DNA of 64,000 nucleotides from Vibrio coralliirubri (GCF_024347375.1 NZ_AP025470.1:3348001-3412000); one strand, 5' to 3'; positions 43,167-53,878 are shown, numbered from the stretch's first letter. Notes: generated from the sequence alone by a model not told the origin. Numbers and translations: made by a program.

Positions 43167-43355
43167 ATGTCTCAATCAATTTGGCTCGCTATTGGGCTCG
43201 TACTTATTGTGGAAGGGCTCGGCCCCTTGATTGCACCCAATGGCTGGAGAAACATGGTCGCACAACTGAGCGAGCAACCAGACACGCAACTGCGCCGCAT
43301 TGGAGGCTGTCTTGTGGTGGCTGGAGCGGTTATCGCTTTCATGACCTACCGCTAG
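43167..43355 (+). CDS. yjeT: DUF2065 (YjeT-like) small membrane protein
   Basis: A 62-residue protein with two hydrophobic segments (IWLAIGLVLIVEGLGPLIAP and RIGGCLVVAGAVIAFMTYR) flanking a short polar part. It matches YjeT, which lies between hflC and purA in E. coli. The frame is open to 43116, but the ATG at 43167 is used because AAGGC lies just upstream and the family starts there. It is on the strand opposite to hflC and purA. Function unknown. Confidence 0.8.
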   Translation: MSQSIWLAIGLVLIVEGLGPLIAPNGWRNMVAQLSEQPDTQLRRIGGCLVVAGAVIAFMTYR

Positions 43356-43475
43356 GTTTCTATAAGTAGAACGCTGTTGAGCGCCTTCCCTTGCCCCAAT
43401 AGTGAATCCACAAACATGTCTCCTCCTGAAATAAGTCATAGTGACCCGTCCTGATATGGGTTGACACTTGATTGA

Positions 43476-44282
43476 CTAAAACGCTCGATGTACTTCATCG
43501 GGCGTTTTGTATTTTAGAGCTGTGTGAGGCCTATATTCATTATAGATTTTTACTGATTCGGCAACTATTTTCTTTGCTTCATCTAAATCATTAGGCTTAT
43601 TCAACAGATACTCCATCTTCAGTATTCCGTTGATCCTCTCTGCCAACGCATTCTGATAACAGTCATAGCCATCAGTCATTGAGCAAGATACACCATACTG
43701 TCGATGCAACTCTTGGTATTCAACAGAGCAGTACTGAACACCTCTATCTGAGTGATGGACAAGCTCACCTGTATTCTTCCGCCCTTTCAACGCGTTTAAA
43801 AAGGCCTGCTTGACCGTGCGAGCTTTCATATCATCACCTATGTGATAGCCCACGATTTTTCTTGAGTAAGCGTCCGTCACTAAACTGAGATAAGTACTAC
43901 CACGCCGCGTTGCTAGATAAGTAATATCGGCAACCCATAATTGCTCTGGTCTTTCAGGTATTAAGCCTTCTTTGACACGATTCGGATGGCAGTAAAAGCG
44001 ATGATTACTGTTTGTGGTTCGATGATAAGCCCTTCGATTCTGCACTAATAATCGATTCATTCTCAGCAGAGAGAATAAGCGGTCTCGCCCGATTTTAATA
44101 TCGTTCTGAGCAAGTAAATACTTGATCTTACGAGTCCCTATACGAGGGTGCATCATCCTTTGCTCTTTCACAAAACCGAGTACTGATTCATCTTTCTTTG
44201 TCTGATGAATTTCTGCAACACAGCGCTTGTAGAAAGCTTGTCGTGTAATACCTATGAAGTGACAAGCTTTAGTGACGGTCAA
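43476..44282 (-). CDS. IS3-family transposase OrfB (DDE catalytic part)
   Basis: The 268-residue frame has a helix-turn-helix-like start, HTH_21 region and the rve integrase core with the DDE triad: D in VADITYLATR, D in HHSDRGVQY and E in ALAERINGILK. The frame opens with TTG overlapping the orfA stop (TTGA); it is normally made as an OrfAB fusion by a -1 frameshift rather than from this start. No stop or deletion interrupts it. Confidence 0.93.
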   Translation of the reverse strand: MTVTKACHFIGITRQAFYKRCVAEIHQTKKDESVLGFVKEQRMMHPRIGTRKIKYLLAQNDIKIGRDRLFSLLRMNRLLVQNRRAYHRTTNSNHRFYCHPNRVKEGLIPERPEQLWVADITYLATRRGSTYLSLVTDAYSRKIVGYHIGDDMKARTVKQAFLNALKGRKNTGELVHHSDRGVQYCSVEYQELHRQYGVSCSMTDGYDCYQNALAERINGILKMEYLLNKPNDLDEAKKIVAESVKIYNEYRPHTALKYKTPDEVHRAF

Positions 44283-44680
44283 CTTTCTGACCGTTTTTTC
44301 CTTAATAACTCGGCCTTGCGCTTCTTTGAGATTCGGACACCGAAATCTCGATCCATGACTTTTACAACCGCTTCAAAGAACTCTGCTTTGATCTGAGTCT
44401 CTTCTAATTGCTGCTCGAGTTCTTTGATTCGTTGCTCTGGGGTTTGAGTTGAGGAAGAGTTTGACATAGTCGCTCCTAACGGTCTCGATTGTTCTATTCC
44501 TTTAGACCAATCTAGTTGACCATGTTTGCGAAGCCAAACTAAAACGGTAGAGCGCCCTTGGATCCCATAACGTTCTTGAGCTTGCTTATAAGTCATTTCG
44601 CCTTTTTCAACTTGGCTTACGACTGCCAATTTAAAGGCAAGAGAATAATCTCGTTGAGTACGTCTACTTGTTGTTTTCAT
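44279..44680 (-). CDS. IS3-family transposase OrfA
   Basis: A 133-residue protein with a helix-turn-helix (FKLAVVSQVEKGEMTYKQAQERYGIQGRSTVLVWLRKHG) and a C-terminal leucine-zipper-like coiled coil (PEQRIKELEQQLEETQIKAEFFEAVV). The frame extends to 44698, but the ATG at 44680 has GGAG 6 bases upstream. Near its end the codons AAA AAA form a slippery run that shifts ribosomes into orfB. Confidence 0.9.
   Translation of the reverse strand: MKTTSRRTQRDYSLAFKLAVVSQVEKGEMTYKQAQERYGIQGRSTVLVWLRKHGQLDWSKGIEQSRPLGATMSNSSSTQTPEQRIKELEQQLEETQIKAEFFEAVVKVMDRDFGVRISKKRKAELLRKKRSES
44294..44299 (-). promoter_or_regulatory. A6 programmed -1 frameshift site in the IS element
   Basis: On the coding strand the orfA codons AGG AAA AAA CGG contain six A. 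A -1 slip continues as ACG GTC AGA AAG and enters the orfB frame directly, giving the OrfAB transposase. Confidence 0.75.
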
Positions 44681-44741
44681 GACACTCTCCAATTTCATGT
44701 TGGAAATGTGTCAACCATATTTAGGACGGTACATAGAAAAC

Positions 44742-44769
44742 AAAAAGGCTCCCACAATGGGAGCCTTTT
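44742..44769 (-). terminator. Terminator of the hfq-hflX-hflK-hflC operon
   Basis: Perfect arms AAGGCTCCCA and TGGGAGCCTT around loop CAA, followed on the minus strand by a run of T. The IS element begins 8 bases beyond it. Confidence 0.9.
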
Positions 44770-44820
44770 AAGTTTTAAAGTATTTTGCTTATTGAGCTAA
44801 GCATTCGCTAACGCATCAGC

Positions 44821-45798
44821 TTATTTTGCTGGAGCGCCGCTTGCTTGATTCATGTATTGGAAGAAGTCAGTCTTCGGATCCAGTACTAGAATGTCGCTCT
44901 TATCGCTAAATGATGTCTCATAAGCTTGCAATGAACGCATGAAGCCGTAGAACTCAGGATCTTTGCTGAAAGCATCAGAGTAGATCTTCGCTGCTTCTGC
45001 ATCTGCATCACCACGAGTGATTCGAGCTGTACGGTCAGCCTCAGCAAGAACTGTTGCCACTTCTAGCTCAGCTTGAGCACGGATAACTTCCGCTTTCTCA
45101 CGACCTTGAGAACGGTGTCTACGAGCAACCGACTCACGTTCTGCACGCATACGACGGTAGATAGATTCACTGATTTCGTCAGGAAGGTTAATCTTCTTCA
45201 TTCGGAAATCAACAACTTCAACACCTAAATCAGCCATCGCACTTTCTGCCGTTCCAGACAAAACGTTTTCCATGATCTTGTCGCGTTCGCCATCAACTTC
45301 TAGAGCTTCTGCAGCCGCTACCGTTGTGACAACTTCGCTATCAGCAGAGTCTGGCAGGATGTCCTTATTACGAGGACCTGACACGATCTGCTTAATTTCA
45401 CGAGAACCAATTTCAGAACGAAGAACATCTGTCACTTTACGCTCAAGAAGTGCTTCTGCCGTCATGATATTACCGCCGCCAGTACTCAGATAGAAACGTC
45501 CAAAATCAGCAATACGCCATTTTGCGTAAGTATCAATTAGAACGTCTTTTTTCTCTGATGTTACGAAACGGTCAGAACGACCATCCATCGTTTGAATACG
45601 AGCATCAAGTACTTTTACGCGATCAAACATAGGCAGTTTAAAGTGCAGGCCTGGTTCATAGATTCGTGATACGCCGTTGTCATCGAGAACTCGACCAAAA
45701 CGAATTACCATGCCACGCTCGCCTTCTTGAATCACAAACACTGACATCAATAGAAGGGCAATCGTCACAACTAATACAGGGATCATTAATTTACGCAT
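44821..45798 (-). CDS. hflC: FtsH protease modulator HflC
   Basis: HflC forms with HflK a large membrane-anchored, periplasm-facing complex around FtsH. The 325-residue protein has one N-terminal membrane anchor (MIPVLVVTIALLLMSVFVI), an SPFH domain (QEGERGMVIRFGRVL onward) and a long coiled coil rich in A, E and R (about 220-265). It starts 2 bases after the hflK stop. Confidence 0.96.
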   Translation of the reverse strand: MRKLMIPVLVVTIALLLMSVFVIQEGERGMVIRFGRVLDDNGVSRIYEPGLHFKLPMFDRVKVLDARIQTMDGRSDRFVTSEKKDVLIDTYAKWRIADFGRFYLSTGGGNIMTAEALLERKVTDVLRSEIGSREIKQIVSGPRNKDILPDSADSEVVTTVAAAEALEVDGERDKIMENVLSGTAESAMADLGVEVVDFRMKKINLPDEISESIYRRMRAERESVARRHRSQGREKAEVIRAQAELEVATVLAEADRTARITRGDADAEAAKIYSDAFSKDPEFYGFMRSLQAYETSFSDKSDILVLDPKTDFFQYMNQASGAPAK

Positions 45799-45800
45799 TA

Positions 45801-47003
45801 TTAGTATCTCCCTTGGCGTGAACTGTCTGAACGAGTTTGAGTGCTAGGCTTAGGATCCGCTTGAGTTTCTAACTCAATTTGATCGTAAGTTGATGATGCT
45901 TTTGCAGGGCGAGAGCCCGACTGAGAACCACCTTGTGCGCCTAGCTTATCAATTGGCAGGTATAGCAAGTTACCGCTTGATTCAGAATCAATCAGGACTT
46001 TCGATGTGCTTGAGTACACTTTTTCCATTGTATCAAGGTACATACGGTTACGTGTTACTTCAGGAGCAGCTTGGTATTCAGGTAGCAGTTTCTCGAACTG
46101 AGCTACTTGACCTAGAGCACCATTAACTGTGCGCTCTGAGTAACCTACCGCTTCTTTCTTCAAACGCTCAGCTCGACCTGTTGCTTTTGGAAGAATGTCA
46201 TTTCGGTAAGCTTCAGCTTCACGTTCAAAACGCTCTTCATCCTCACGAGCCGCGATAGCATCATCAAATGCATCTTTCACTTGCTCAGGTGGACGTGCTG
46301 ACTGGAAGTTCACGTCAACAATCAGAATACCCATGTCGTAGCTATCAATAATACGGTTCAACGTTTCTTGAGTGCTTTGACGAATCTGCTGACGACCACT
46401 TGTCAGGATACTATCCATTAGTGAGTCACCAATTACCGCACGAAGCGCAGAATCGGTTGCTTGGCGTAAACTGTCGTCTGCATTCGTTACACGATACAAG
46501 TACTTGTATGGGTCAGAAACACGGTATTGAACACCCATTTCAACGGTCACAACGTTTTCATCTTTCGTTAGCATCGTGCCAGCAGCACGTAGAGAACGAA
46601 TCGCTTGAACGTTTACTAGTTGCTCATCTTTGATTTCATCGATGAAGCGTGGGTGCCAGTTAAGACCAGGTTCTTCGATACGGTCGAACTGACCCAGTCG
46701 AAGTACTACTGCTCTTTCTGCTTCGCCAACAGTGTAGAAACCAGCGAAGAACCAGATAGCAATAGCAATAACGGCAATGACACCAAAGCCAATTGCACCG
46801 CCACCACCAATAGATGGCCCGTTACCGTTGCCACCCTTTTTACCAAACTTGCCACCTAACTTTTGACTTAGTTTACTAAACACTTCGTCTAGATCTGGCG
46901 GTCCTTGATCTCGGCCGCCGCGATTATTTTTATTACCCCAAGGGTCATTATCGCGGCCGTTATTATCGCCGTTGTTGTTATTTCCAGGCTCATTCCACGC
47001 CAT
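45801..47003 (-). CDS. hflK: FtsH protease modulator HflK
   Basis: The 400-residue protein has an N-terminal cytoplasmic tail rich in N, G and D (about 1-65), one membrane segment (AIGFGVIAVIAIAIWFFAGFYTV, about 70-92), an SPFH domain (ERAVVLRLGQFDRIEEPGLNWHPRFIDEI), a coiled coil with EERFEREAEAYRNDILPKATG, and a low-complexity tail rich in S, Q and T. It lies between hflX (27 bases) and hflC (2 bases). Confidence 0.96.
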   Translation of the reverse strand: MAWNEPGNNNNGDNNGRDNDPWGNKNNRGGRDQGPPDLDEVFSKLSQKLGGKFGKKGGNGNGPSIGGGGAIGFGVIAVIAIAIWFFAGFYTVGEAERAVVLRLGQFDRIEEPGLNWHPRFIDEIKDEQLVNVQAIRSLRAAGTMLTKDENVVTVEMGVQYRVSDPYKYLYRVTNADDSLRQATDSALRAVIGDSLMDSILTSGRQQIRQSTQETLNRIIDSYDMGILIVDVNFQSARPPEQVKDAFDDAIAAREDEERFEREAEAYRNDILPKATGRAERLKKEAVGYSERTVNGALGQVAQFEKLLPEYQAAPEVTRNRMYLDTMEKVYSSTSKVLIDSESSGNLLYLPIDKLGAQGGSQSGSRPAKASSTYDQIELETQADPKPSTQTRSDSSRQGRY

Positions 47004-47030
47004 TAGAAAGCTCCATCATTTGATATGACG

Positions 47031-48338
47031 TTATACTGTAGCAGTCTCTTTGGTAACGATAAAGTCACCTAAGAGCGCCCCTTCTCTTTTTTCAAGTTTA
47101 GACCAATCTATTTGTTGCATTCGGATATCTATCAACAAGTTACCATTTTCATCATACTCTTCCTGTTGAATACATTTCATCTCGAAGAATAAGCTGCGAA
47201 TACGGCCCTGATGTTGATGTGGAATACACAACCGGAATTGAACCATCTGGCTAGCTAAACGCTCAGTTAAAGCTTCAAACAGTAGCTCAATACCTTCTCC
47301 TTCCATTGCAGAAACCCAAACAGCGCGAGGTGCGCCCTCTTCGTCTCTTTCAATTCGAGGTTTTTGGTCTTCCATGCAGTCAATTTTGTTCATGACTACA
47401 AGGGTTGGCACTTCATGAGCATCGATTTCTTCTAATACTTCATGAACAGCCTGAATGTTCTCACGAAAACGGTCATCACTGGCATCAACAACATGTAACA
47501 AAATGTCAGCTTCCTGCGTCTCTTGTAATGTTGCCTTGAACGCAGCGACCAAGTCGTGTGGTAGATGACGGATAAAACCTACGGTATCTGCGAGAATTGC
47601 AGGCCCGACATCTGCCAAATCAATCTTACGTAGTGTTGGGTCTAGCGTTGCAAACAGTTGGTCTGCCGCATAAACACCAGCACTTGTGATGCGATTGAAA
47701 AGTGTTGATTTCCCTGCGTTGGTATAACCAACCAAAGAAATTGTTGGGATTTCAGCTCGATTACGAGCACGTCGTCCTTGTTCACGCTGCTTAGCGACTT
47801 TCGCTAAACGACGTAGTATTGCCTTTATACGGTCACGCAACAAACGGCGATCGGTTTCCAGTTGAGTTTCACCTGGACCACGAAGACCAATACCACCTTT
47901 CTGCCTTTCAAGGTGAGTCCAACCACGAATCAATCGAGTAGAGATATGACGAAGCTGAGCGAGCTCAACTTGTAGCTTACCTTCATGAGTTCGCGCACGT
48001 TGTGCAAAGATATCTAAGATCAAACCCGTGCGATCAATCACACGACATTTACACAATTGCTCGAGATTTCGCTCTTGGGCAGGAGAGAGGGAGTGGTTAA
48101 AAATCACAATTTCAGCACCGGTTAGCTGAACAGCTTGTGCGATTTCTAGGGCTTTACCTTCTCCAACGTAGTATTTAGGGAGTGGGGATTGTCGGCTACC
48201 AGTAATCACTTGTAGCGTTTCTACCCCCGCTGAGGAGACCAGCATTTCACATTCGCTTAGGTCTTCCCATTCTCCCTCTTGCGTGAAGTTGATATGAACA
48301 AGTACGGCTCGCTCGCCGGATTCATAACGGTCAAACAA
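47031..48338 (-). CDS. hflX: Ribosome-splitting GTPase HflX
   Basis: HflX binds the 50S subunit and separates stalled or hibernating ribosomes. The 435-residue protein has the glycine-rich N-terminal HflX domain (about 1-195) and a GTPase domain with G1 GYTNAGKST (about 205-213), G3 DTVGF and G4 NKID. The start MFDRYESGERAVLVHI matches E. coli. It follows hfq by 44 bases. Confidence 0.96.
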   Translation of the reverse strand: MFDRYESGERAVLVHINFTQEGEWEDLSECEMLVSSAGVETLQVITGSRQSPLPKYYVGEGKALEIAQAVQLTGAEIVIFNHSLSPAQERNLEQLCKCRVIDRTGLILDIFAQRARTHEGKLQVELAQLRHISTRLIRGWTHLERQKGGIGLRGPGETQLETDRRLLRDRIKAILRRLAKVAKQREQGRRARNRAEIPTISLVGYTNAGKSTLFNRITSAGVYAADQLFATLDPTLRKIDLADVGPAILADTVGFIRHLPHDLVAAFKATLQETQEADILLHVVDASDDRFRENIQAVHEVLEEIDAHEVPTLVVMNKIDCMEDQKPRIERDEEGAPRAVWVSAMEGEGIELLFEALTERLASQMVQFRLCIPHQHQGRIRSLFFEMKCIQQEEYDENGNLLIDIRMQQIDWSKLEKREGALLGDFIVTKETATV

Positions 48339-48382
48339 GCAACCAACTCCTTATTACAGCGCAAGCTGTATCAATTGAACGA

Positions 48383-48676
<294 letters not shown>

Positions 48677-48734
48677 TTATTTAGCTAGTGGTGCACAAAA
48701 AGGTGCGGCCTTTGCATCTGAGCTAAATGAATAA

Positions 48735-48788
48735 AAAAACTCCGTTGTTATTGAAAGGCTGTGATTTTTTTAAAAGCCTCAATAACGG
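48735..48788 (-). terminator. Terminator between miaA and hfq
   Basis: Long arms CCGTT(G)TTATTGAAAGGCT and AGCCTCAATAACGG, with small bulges, close a 14-base loop; on the minus strand they are followed by GTTTTTTT. It lies 53 bases past the miaA stop. Confidence 0.8.
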
Positions 48789-48840
48789 ATCCTTTCCAGA
48801 GTATATTCACGCAAAAGCGATCACATTATACACAGCAATA

Positions 48841-49773
48841 CTAATCAGATGCTATTGCATCTGAAAGAGTTTCTAACGCTTGATCAATGTTTTCGCTATC
48901 TAACCAAGTTAAATCATCCCAACTGCGCAACCAGGTGATTTGTCGCTTGGCCAACTGACGGGTTGCACAGACACCACGGAAAACCGCTTCGTCTAAATCA
49001 CAATTACCGTCTAAATAATCCCACATCTGCCTATAACCAACGCATCGGATCGATGGTAGTTCAGGGTGAAGGTCTTCTCTGGCGTACAACGCCTTCATTT
49101 CATCTTCAAACCCGGCTTCTATCATCTTCTCGAAACGCAGCTCAATGCGGCGATGGAGTTCAGTCCTTTCCTTGGGAGCTATTGCAAATTGTTTTACACG
49201 AAATGGCAGGCTATCGCCTTTCGTTTGAGTTAGCTCTGTTAATGTTTTACCCGAAATTCGGTAAACTTCCAATGCCCTTGAAAGCCTTTGTGGATCATTT
49301 GGGTGTATTCTTTCAGCGGATACGGGATCTATCTCTCTTAATTGATCATGCAATGCCTGCCAACCTTGTTCGATAGATTCCGCTTCAATCTGCTTACGAA
49401 TCTCTTGATCCGCTGCTGGTAATGGCGATAAACCTTCCAACAATGCTTTGTAGTACAGCATTGTGCCACCAACAAGTAACGGGATTTTGCCTTCCGCTAC
49501 AATCTTATTCATTTCATTGATCGCATCACGACGAAAATCTGCCGCAGAATACGCTTCGCTTGGATCCAAAATATCAATCAAGCGATGAGGCGCGAGCGCA
49601 AGCTCTTCCGCATCCGGTTTAGCGGTACCAATATCCATGTCTTTGTAGATCAATGCCGAATCGACACTGATGATCTCTACAGGGTATTTCTGACGTAAGC
49701 GGATAGCTAAATCTGTTTTTCCTGACGCCGTTGGGCCCATTAAAAACAACGCTAAAGGTAATTTTTCAGTCAT
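48841..49773 (-). CDS. miaA: tRNA dimethylallyltransferase
   Basis: MiaA adds a dimethylallyl group to A37 of tRNAs that read UNN codons. The 310-residue protein has the P-loop [11 protein letters not shown] (about 11-21), [18 protein letters not shown] and the swinging segment RRDAINEMN. The frame extends to a TTG at 49815, but the ATG at 49773 ([13 protein letters not shown]) fits the family. It lies 97 bases after mutL and before hfq. Confidence 0.96.
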   Translation of the reverse strand: MTEKLPLALFLMGPTASGKTDLAIRLRQKYPVEIISVDSALIYKDMDIGTAKPDAEELALAPHRLIDILDPSEAYSAADFRRDAINEMNKIVAEGKIPLLVGGTMLYYKALLEGLSPLPAADQEIRKQIEAESIEQGWQALHDQLREIDPVSAERIHPNDPQRLSRALEVYRISGKTLTELTQTKGDSLPFRVKQFAIAPKERTELHRRIELRFEKMIEAGFEDEMKALYAREDLHPELPSIRCVGYRQMWDYLDGNCDLDEAVFRGVCATRQLAKRQITWLRSWDDLTWLDSENIDQALETLSDAIASD

Positions 49774-49870
49774 GATATTTTGTATTTGCTTCTCTGTTTT
49801 AGCGCTTTTTAGCAAAGGGCTTTGTGTCGCGACGTATTCAGCTAAAAAGGCAAATGTCGTCGCGAAAAAA

Positions 49871-52060
49871 TTAAACCGTAAACGCGGCTATAGTCGCTGA
49901 AAAGTCGATAGGATTAACAAACTCTGGATCATCTAATGGAAGTAGACCATGCCAAAGTTGTTCAAGTTCCCCAACTAGTTGAACCGCTTCAGATAAAGTG
50001 TAGTCGCTTTTTACTTGTGCCGTTTGAATCCCGATCCAGTTGACCAATGATGGCAATAGGTCGTTAGAAACATTAGCCGTGTGATTATCAGCAATCTGAG
50101 CGTTTAATGAAGCCGCGTAAGATAACAGATCTGGGATCAAAATTTGTAAGTTTTGCTGCCTTAAAGGAGAAGGCACGCCCATCACCATTACCGCCTCGCT
50201 GTTTCGCGCCTTAAGCTCAATCCCCAGTAATGCCAGAGTTTGGCTCAGCGCCTTAGCAACTTCGACAAGTTCACTACCGAGCTTAATCGATAAGGGTACC
50301 AATAGTGGTTGGCTTTTTAACGCGCCCCCTCGAGTATCAAGCTGACCAACAACACGCAATAACTCAGCCTTAGCCAAGGAAACCAATACACTGCCGTTCT
50401 TATTGCCCATCACCAGATATTGACGTTCCACAATCGAGACCGCTTTACCCAAGTCCGTTACAGGTGCTCTTGGTTTCAAGTTAACGGGATTCTGTTGAGC
50501 AGGCTTAGCTTCTATATTTTCTATGTTATCTCTGGTTTCTACTGGTGCCACATGCGCTTGAGAAGATGAAGGCTGTACAACTTGATCATCAAAATCACGC
50601 GTTTTCAGAAGCTCTTTATAGGCTTTCACTTCTCGCTTAGATGGCGCGGGTTCACCATGATGCTGATGTGGCTCTTTCTCTTTTTTAGGTTCAGGTCGAG
50701 ACTCTATCCACTCTTGGCGAGGAGAACCGGTAAAACTGCTTTCACTAGCAGACGAGCTTCGGCCAGCAGATGAACTTGAGCTGATTGATGGAGCATAGTG
50801 TCGCCCACCATCATTAACGCTGTGTTGAGGCTTATCAAAAGCGTGATCTGATTCTGCTTTTCTCGGGTAGGCTGGCGTTTTCTCAATAGCGTGTCGCACC
50901 CTATCCGAAACTTGAGTTTGATCCGAACTGCTAGGCATTACGCTTTCTGATTCAGTGAAACTTGCAACACCATCAACTTCAGAGCTCGCGCTATCTTGTT
51001 GATGATATGTCACTTCTGACTGATGAAAAGCCGACTGATTTAATGGCGCAGCATCGATCTGCTTGCTCTGTGCTAAACCATCACTCAATGCCTGGTAAAT
51101 AAAGTCATGCACAAGGCGCGCTTGATGAAAACGTACTTCATGCTTTGCAGGATGAACATTCACGTCCACTTGATGTGGGTCTAACTCAATGAACAACACA
51201 TATGTCGCGAATTGGTCTGGACGCAGGCTGGTTTCGTAGCTTTGACGAATCGCATGATTGATCAGCTTGTCACGCATCATACGACCATTCACATAGCAGT
51301 ATTGCAGGTCGCTTTGTTGTCTTGCTCCTTCTGGCGTGGTGATCCAGCCATGGAGTTTTAGACCTTGGTGCTCAAGCTCGATCTTAAGCATATGACGAAC
51401 AAAAGGATTGCCACATACCGCCGCGATACGCTTTTCTGCTTGAACTTGTGTTTTAGCAGCGCGGTACTGACGAATCATTTTGCCGTTATGACGAAGGTTG
51501 ATCGTCACATCAAAGCGACTCAATGCAATACGCTTGAGCAACTCATCAATATGGGTGAATTCTGTTTTCTCGGTGCGTAAGAATTTGCGGCGTGCTGGTG
51601 TGTTGAAGAACAAGTCCAACACCTCAACTGAGGTACCAATTGGGTGTGCCGCAGGCTGCAGTTTCACCTGCATGTCTCGGCCTTCACTGTGTGCAGCCCA
51701 AGCTTGATCTTGAGTGGCAGGGCGTGAGGTCATGGTTAAGCGCGCAACAGAGCTAATACTCGCCAGCGCTTCACCACGGAAACCGAGGCTGACGATCGCC
51801 TCTAGGTCATCAAGAGTGTGGATTTTGGAGGTAGCATGACGACTCAGCGCCAAGGCAAGCTCATCTTTAACGATGCCCTTACCATTGTCACGAACGCGGA
51901 TCATCTTAGCGCCACCTTTCTCGATATCAATATCGATACGAGTGGCACCCGAATCCAAACTGTTCTCAACCAACTCTTTTACAACAGAAGCAGGTCTTTC
52001 TACCACCTCACCCGCTGCGATTTGGTTAGCTAACCGAGCTGGCAGTATTTTGATCGTCAT
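49871..52060 (-). CDS. mutL: DNA mismatch repair protein MutL
   Basis: MutL couples MutS mismatch recognition to MutH and UvrD. The 729-residue protein has the GHKL ATPase with [10 protein letters not shown] (about 30-40), [13 protein letters not shown] and [10 protein letters not shown] (about 96-105), a second domain to about 330, a long low-complexity linker of about 190 residues rich in S, Q and E (about 340-525), and the dimer domain. The C-terminal endonuclease motif DQHAAxER is absent, as expected where MutH exists. Confidence 0.97.
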   Translation of the reverse strand: MTIKILPARLANQIAAGEVVERPASVVKELVENSLDSGATRIDIDIEKGGAKMIRVRDNGKGIVKDELALALSRHATSKIHTLDDLEAIVSLGFRGEALASISSVARLTMTSRPATQDQAWAAHSEGRDMQVKLQPAAHPIGTSVEVLDLFFNTPARRKFLRTEKTEFTHIDELLKRIALSRFDVTINLRHNGKMIRQYRAAKTQVQAEKRIAAVCGNPFVRHMLKIELEHQGLKLHGWITTPEGARQQSDLQYCYVNGRMMRDKLINHAIRQSYETSLRPDQFATYVLFIELDPHQVDVNVHPAKHEVRFHQARLVHDFIYQALSDGLAQSKQIDAAPLNQSAFHQSEVTYHQQDSASSEVDGVASFTESESVMPSSSDQTQVSDRVRHAIEKTPAYPRKAESDHAFDKPQHSVNDGGRHYAPSISSSSSAGRSSSASESSFTGSPRQEWIESRPEPKKEKEPHQHHGEPAPSKREVKAYKELLKTRDFDDQVVQPSSSQAHVAPVETRDNIENIEAKPAQQNPVNLKPRAPVTDLGKAVSIVERQYLVMGNKNGSVLVSLAKAELLRVVGQLDTRGGALKSQPLLVPLSIKLGSELVEVAKALSQTLALLGIELKARNSEAVMVMGVPSPLRQQNLQILIPDLLSYAASLNAQIADNHTANVSNDLLPSLVNWIGIQTAQVKSDYTLSEAVQLVGELEQLWHGLLPLDDPEFVNPIDFSATIAAFTV

Positions 52061-52162
52061 ATTTATAGCTACCTTACTGCCATTGATGGAAACGCTGTTA
52101 CGTTTGCACTAGTTCTTCTTTTTTAACATTGATATACCTGAAGCCGCTTAGTATTCCCAAGA

Positions 52163-53878
52163 CTACTTGTGAGGAATAATCAACACTTGGCCGATAGCTA
52201 GGCTGTCAGATCGTAGCTTATTCGCTTGGCGAATGCTGTTGACGCTCACGCCGTATTTCGAAGCTATCTTGCCAAGGTAATCACCTCTTGCAACTTTGTG
52301 TTTACGCAGAGGAACATCTTTCACTTCAACCGTAATACGTAACTTTTGGCCCACTCTCACCGTCTCAGATTTCAAACGGTTCTCACGTTTAATATCAGCC
52401 ACCGACACTTTATAGCGGCTGGCGATCTTACCTAGGTACTCTCCAGACTTAACCGTGTGAGTTATGGTCTTAGTTTTAACAGCACTGCTTGATGATGAAC
52501 TTGAAGCGCTGCCTGGAATCTTAAGTACTTGGCCAATTGCTAGGCTGCTCGATTTCAGATTGTTGAACTTCATCAACGTCTGTGTCGACGTACCATATTT
52601 GCTCGCAATCACAGACAAAGACTCGCCACGAGAGACTTTATGTTGGCTCACGCTACCCGTTGATGACGTTGCGTTAGATAAGATAATCCCTTCAGGCGGG
52701 TTAGCCTTCAAATACTTCACCACGGCTTTAGTCACTGCTCGTGCCAATTTATCTTGGTGCGAACGTTGGAAAAGAAGCTTCTCTTCCGTCGGATTCGAAA
52801 TAAAGCCCGTCTCTACCAGTACCGATGGGATCTGTGGTGAACGTAATACCGCCAAACTGGTATTGATTGGTTTACTGTTATGCAGTTTCGCAACCTTACC
52901 CATCTCAGACAGAATCGTTGTTGCAAGCTTATAACCCTCTTTCTGTGAGTGGCTGAACTGCAAATCAAGCAGGGTTTGGTTTACGTTCTTATCATCAATA
53001 TTGCCAGTGAAAGCCGCACCACTACCACCCAGCAGTTCTGACTGTTTCTCTTTGTTCTCAATCCAGCGTGAGATCTCGGTATTCGCTCGTCGAGTATTCA
53101 ACACAAATACCGAACCACCTCTTGGTTGAGGCGTCGTAAAGGCATCGGCGTGAATAGAGATCAACAGGTGAGCTTCATTCTCTCGAGCAATCGCAACACG
53201 TCGATTCAGGTTCACAAAGTAGTCAGCATTACGAGTCATACGAGTTTTGATCCCCGGGACCGCATTCAGTTGAGCTGCTAACTTCTTAGAGATACTCAGA
53301 GTTGCGTCTTTTTCATACTTACGAGATGGACCGATTGAGCCAGGATCTTCACCGCCGTGGCCAGGGTCAATCACAATTAGAATGTCTTTCTGGCGCTTAA
53401 CCTGATTAATGTTCTTACTTACCGTTGGCTTACTCGGCGTCGATGTCGCTTTACTTGCCGCACCATGAGGTAAGTCAATCACCAAACGGTGTCCATACTG
53501 ACCACCCGGAGTCGGGCTCAGTTTGAACAACTCCGCTTTAGACGACTTCTTTAACTCAAAAACCAAGCGATAGGTGTTTTTGTCTGGTGGCGAACTCTTA
53601 CGAATTTTAGATAGAACAGGGCTGTCTTTCACCACGACCGGTAACTTAGTCGCAAGATTGGTATTTTTTAAATCGACCACTAAACGACTCGGGCTACTCA
53701 GAGTGAAATAGCTAAAGTCCGCTTCTGATTTTAAGTCGATAACCACACGAGTTTCTTCTGGAGAAGGCCAAACCCTTAAACTTTTCAGTGAGTTTGCAGA
53801 AACAAGTGAAGAAAACAGTATAGAAAAAACAGCAGCCATCATGGCCACTGTTGAAATAAGGCGTTTAGAAATCAACAT
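52163..53878 (-). CDS. amiB: N-acetylmuramoyl-L-alanine amidase AmiB with three LysM domains
   Basis: The 571-residue protein cleaves septal peptidoglycan. It has a signal peptide (about 1-28), an AMIN domain (about 30-125), a zinc-dependent Amidase_3 domain ([17 protein letters not shown] at about 169-185, [17 protein letters not shown]) and three LysM repeats at the C-terminus (about 412-457, 473-518 and 525-570). E. coli AmiB has a single LysM. It overlaps tsaE by 7 bases and precedes mutL. Confidence 0.93.
   Translation of the reverse strand: MLISKRLISTVAMMAAVFSILFSSLVSANSLKSLRVWPSPEETRVVIDLKSEADFSYFTLSSPSRLVVDLKNTNLATKLPVVVKDSPVLSKIRKSSPPDKNTYRLVFELKKSSKAELFKLSPTPGGQYGHRLVIDLPHGAASKATSTPSKPTVSKNINQVKRQKDILIVIDPGHGGEDPGSIGPSRKYEKDATLSISKKLAAQLNAVPGIKTRMTRNADYFVNLNRRVAIARENEAHLLISIHADAFTTPQPRGGSVFVLNTRRANTEISRWIENKEKQSELLGGSGAAFTGNIDDKNVNQTLLDLQFSHSQKEGYKLATTILSEMGKVAKLHNSKPINTSLAVLRSPQIPSVLVETGFISNPTEEKLLFQRSHQDKLARAVTKAVVKYLKANPPEGIILSNATSSTGSVSQHKVSRGESLSVIASKYGTSTQTLMKFNNLKSSSLAIGQVLKIPGSASSSSSSSAVKTKTITHTVKSGEYLGKIASRYKVSVADIKRENRLKSETVRVGQKLRITVEVKDVPLRKHKVARGDYLGKIASKYGVSVNSIRQANKLRSDSLAIGQVLIIPHK

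Larger units (their letters stand above)
43442..44733 (-). mobile_element. Complete IS3-family insertion sequence
   Basis: The 1292-bp element has 26-bp imperfect terminal inverted repeats (19 of 26 match) starting TG and ending CA, both containing CCGTCCT and GGTTGACAC. It is flanked by a 3-bp direct repeat TAG (43439-43441 and 44734-44736), the target duplication typical of IS3. It carries orfA and orfB with a frameshift signal between them. Both frames are intact, so the insertion looks recent and potentially active. It sits just past the hflC terminator. Confidence 0.93.

Noticed and set aside
52464..52934. 156-codon frame antisense to amiB
   Set aside because: Overlaps the Amidase_3 and LysM coding region and has no support of its own.
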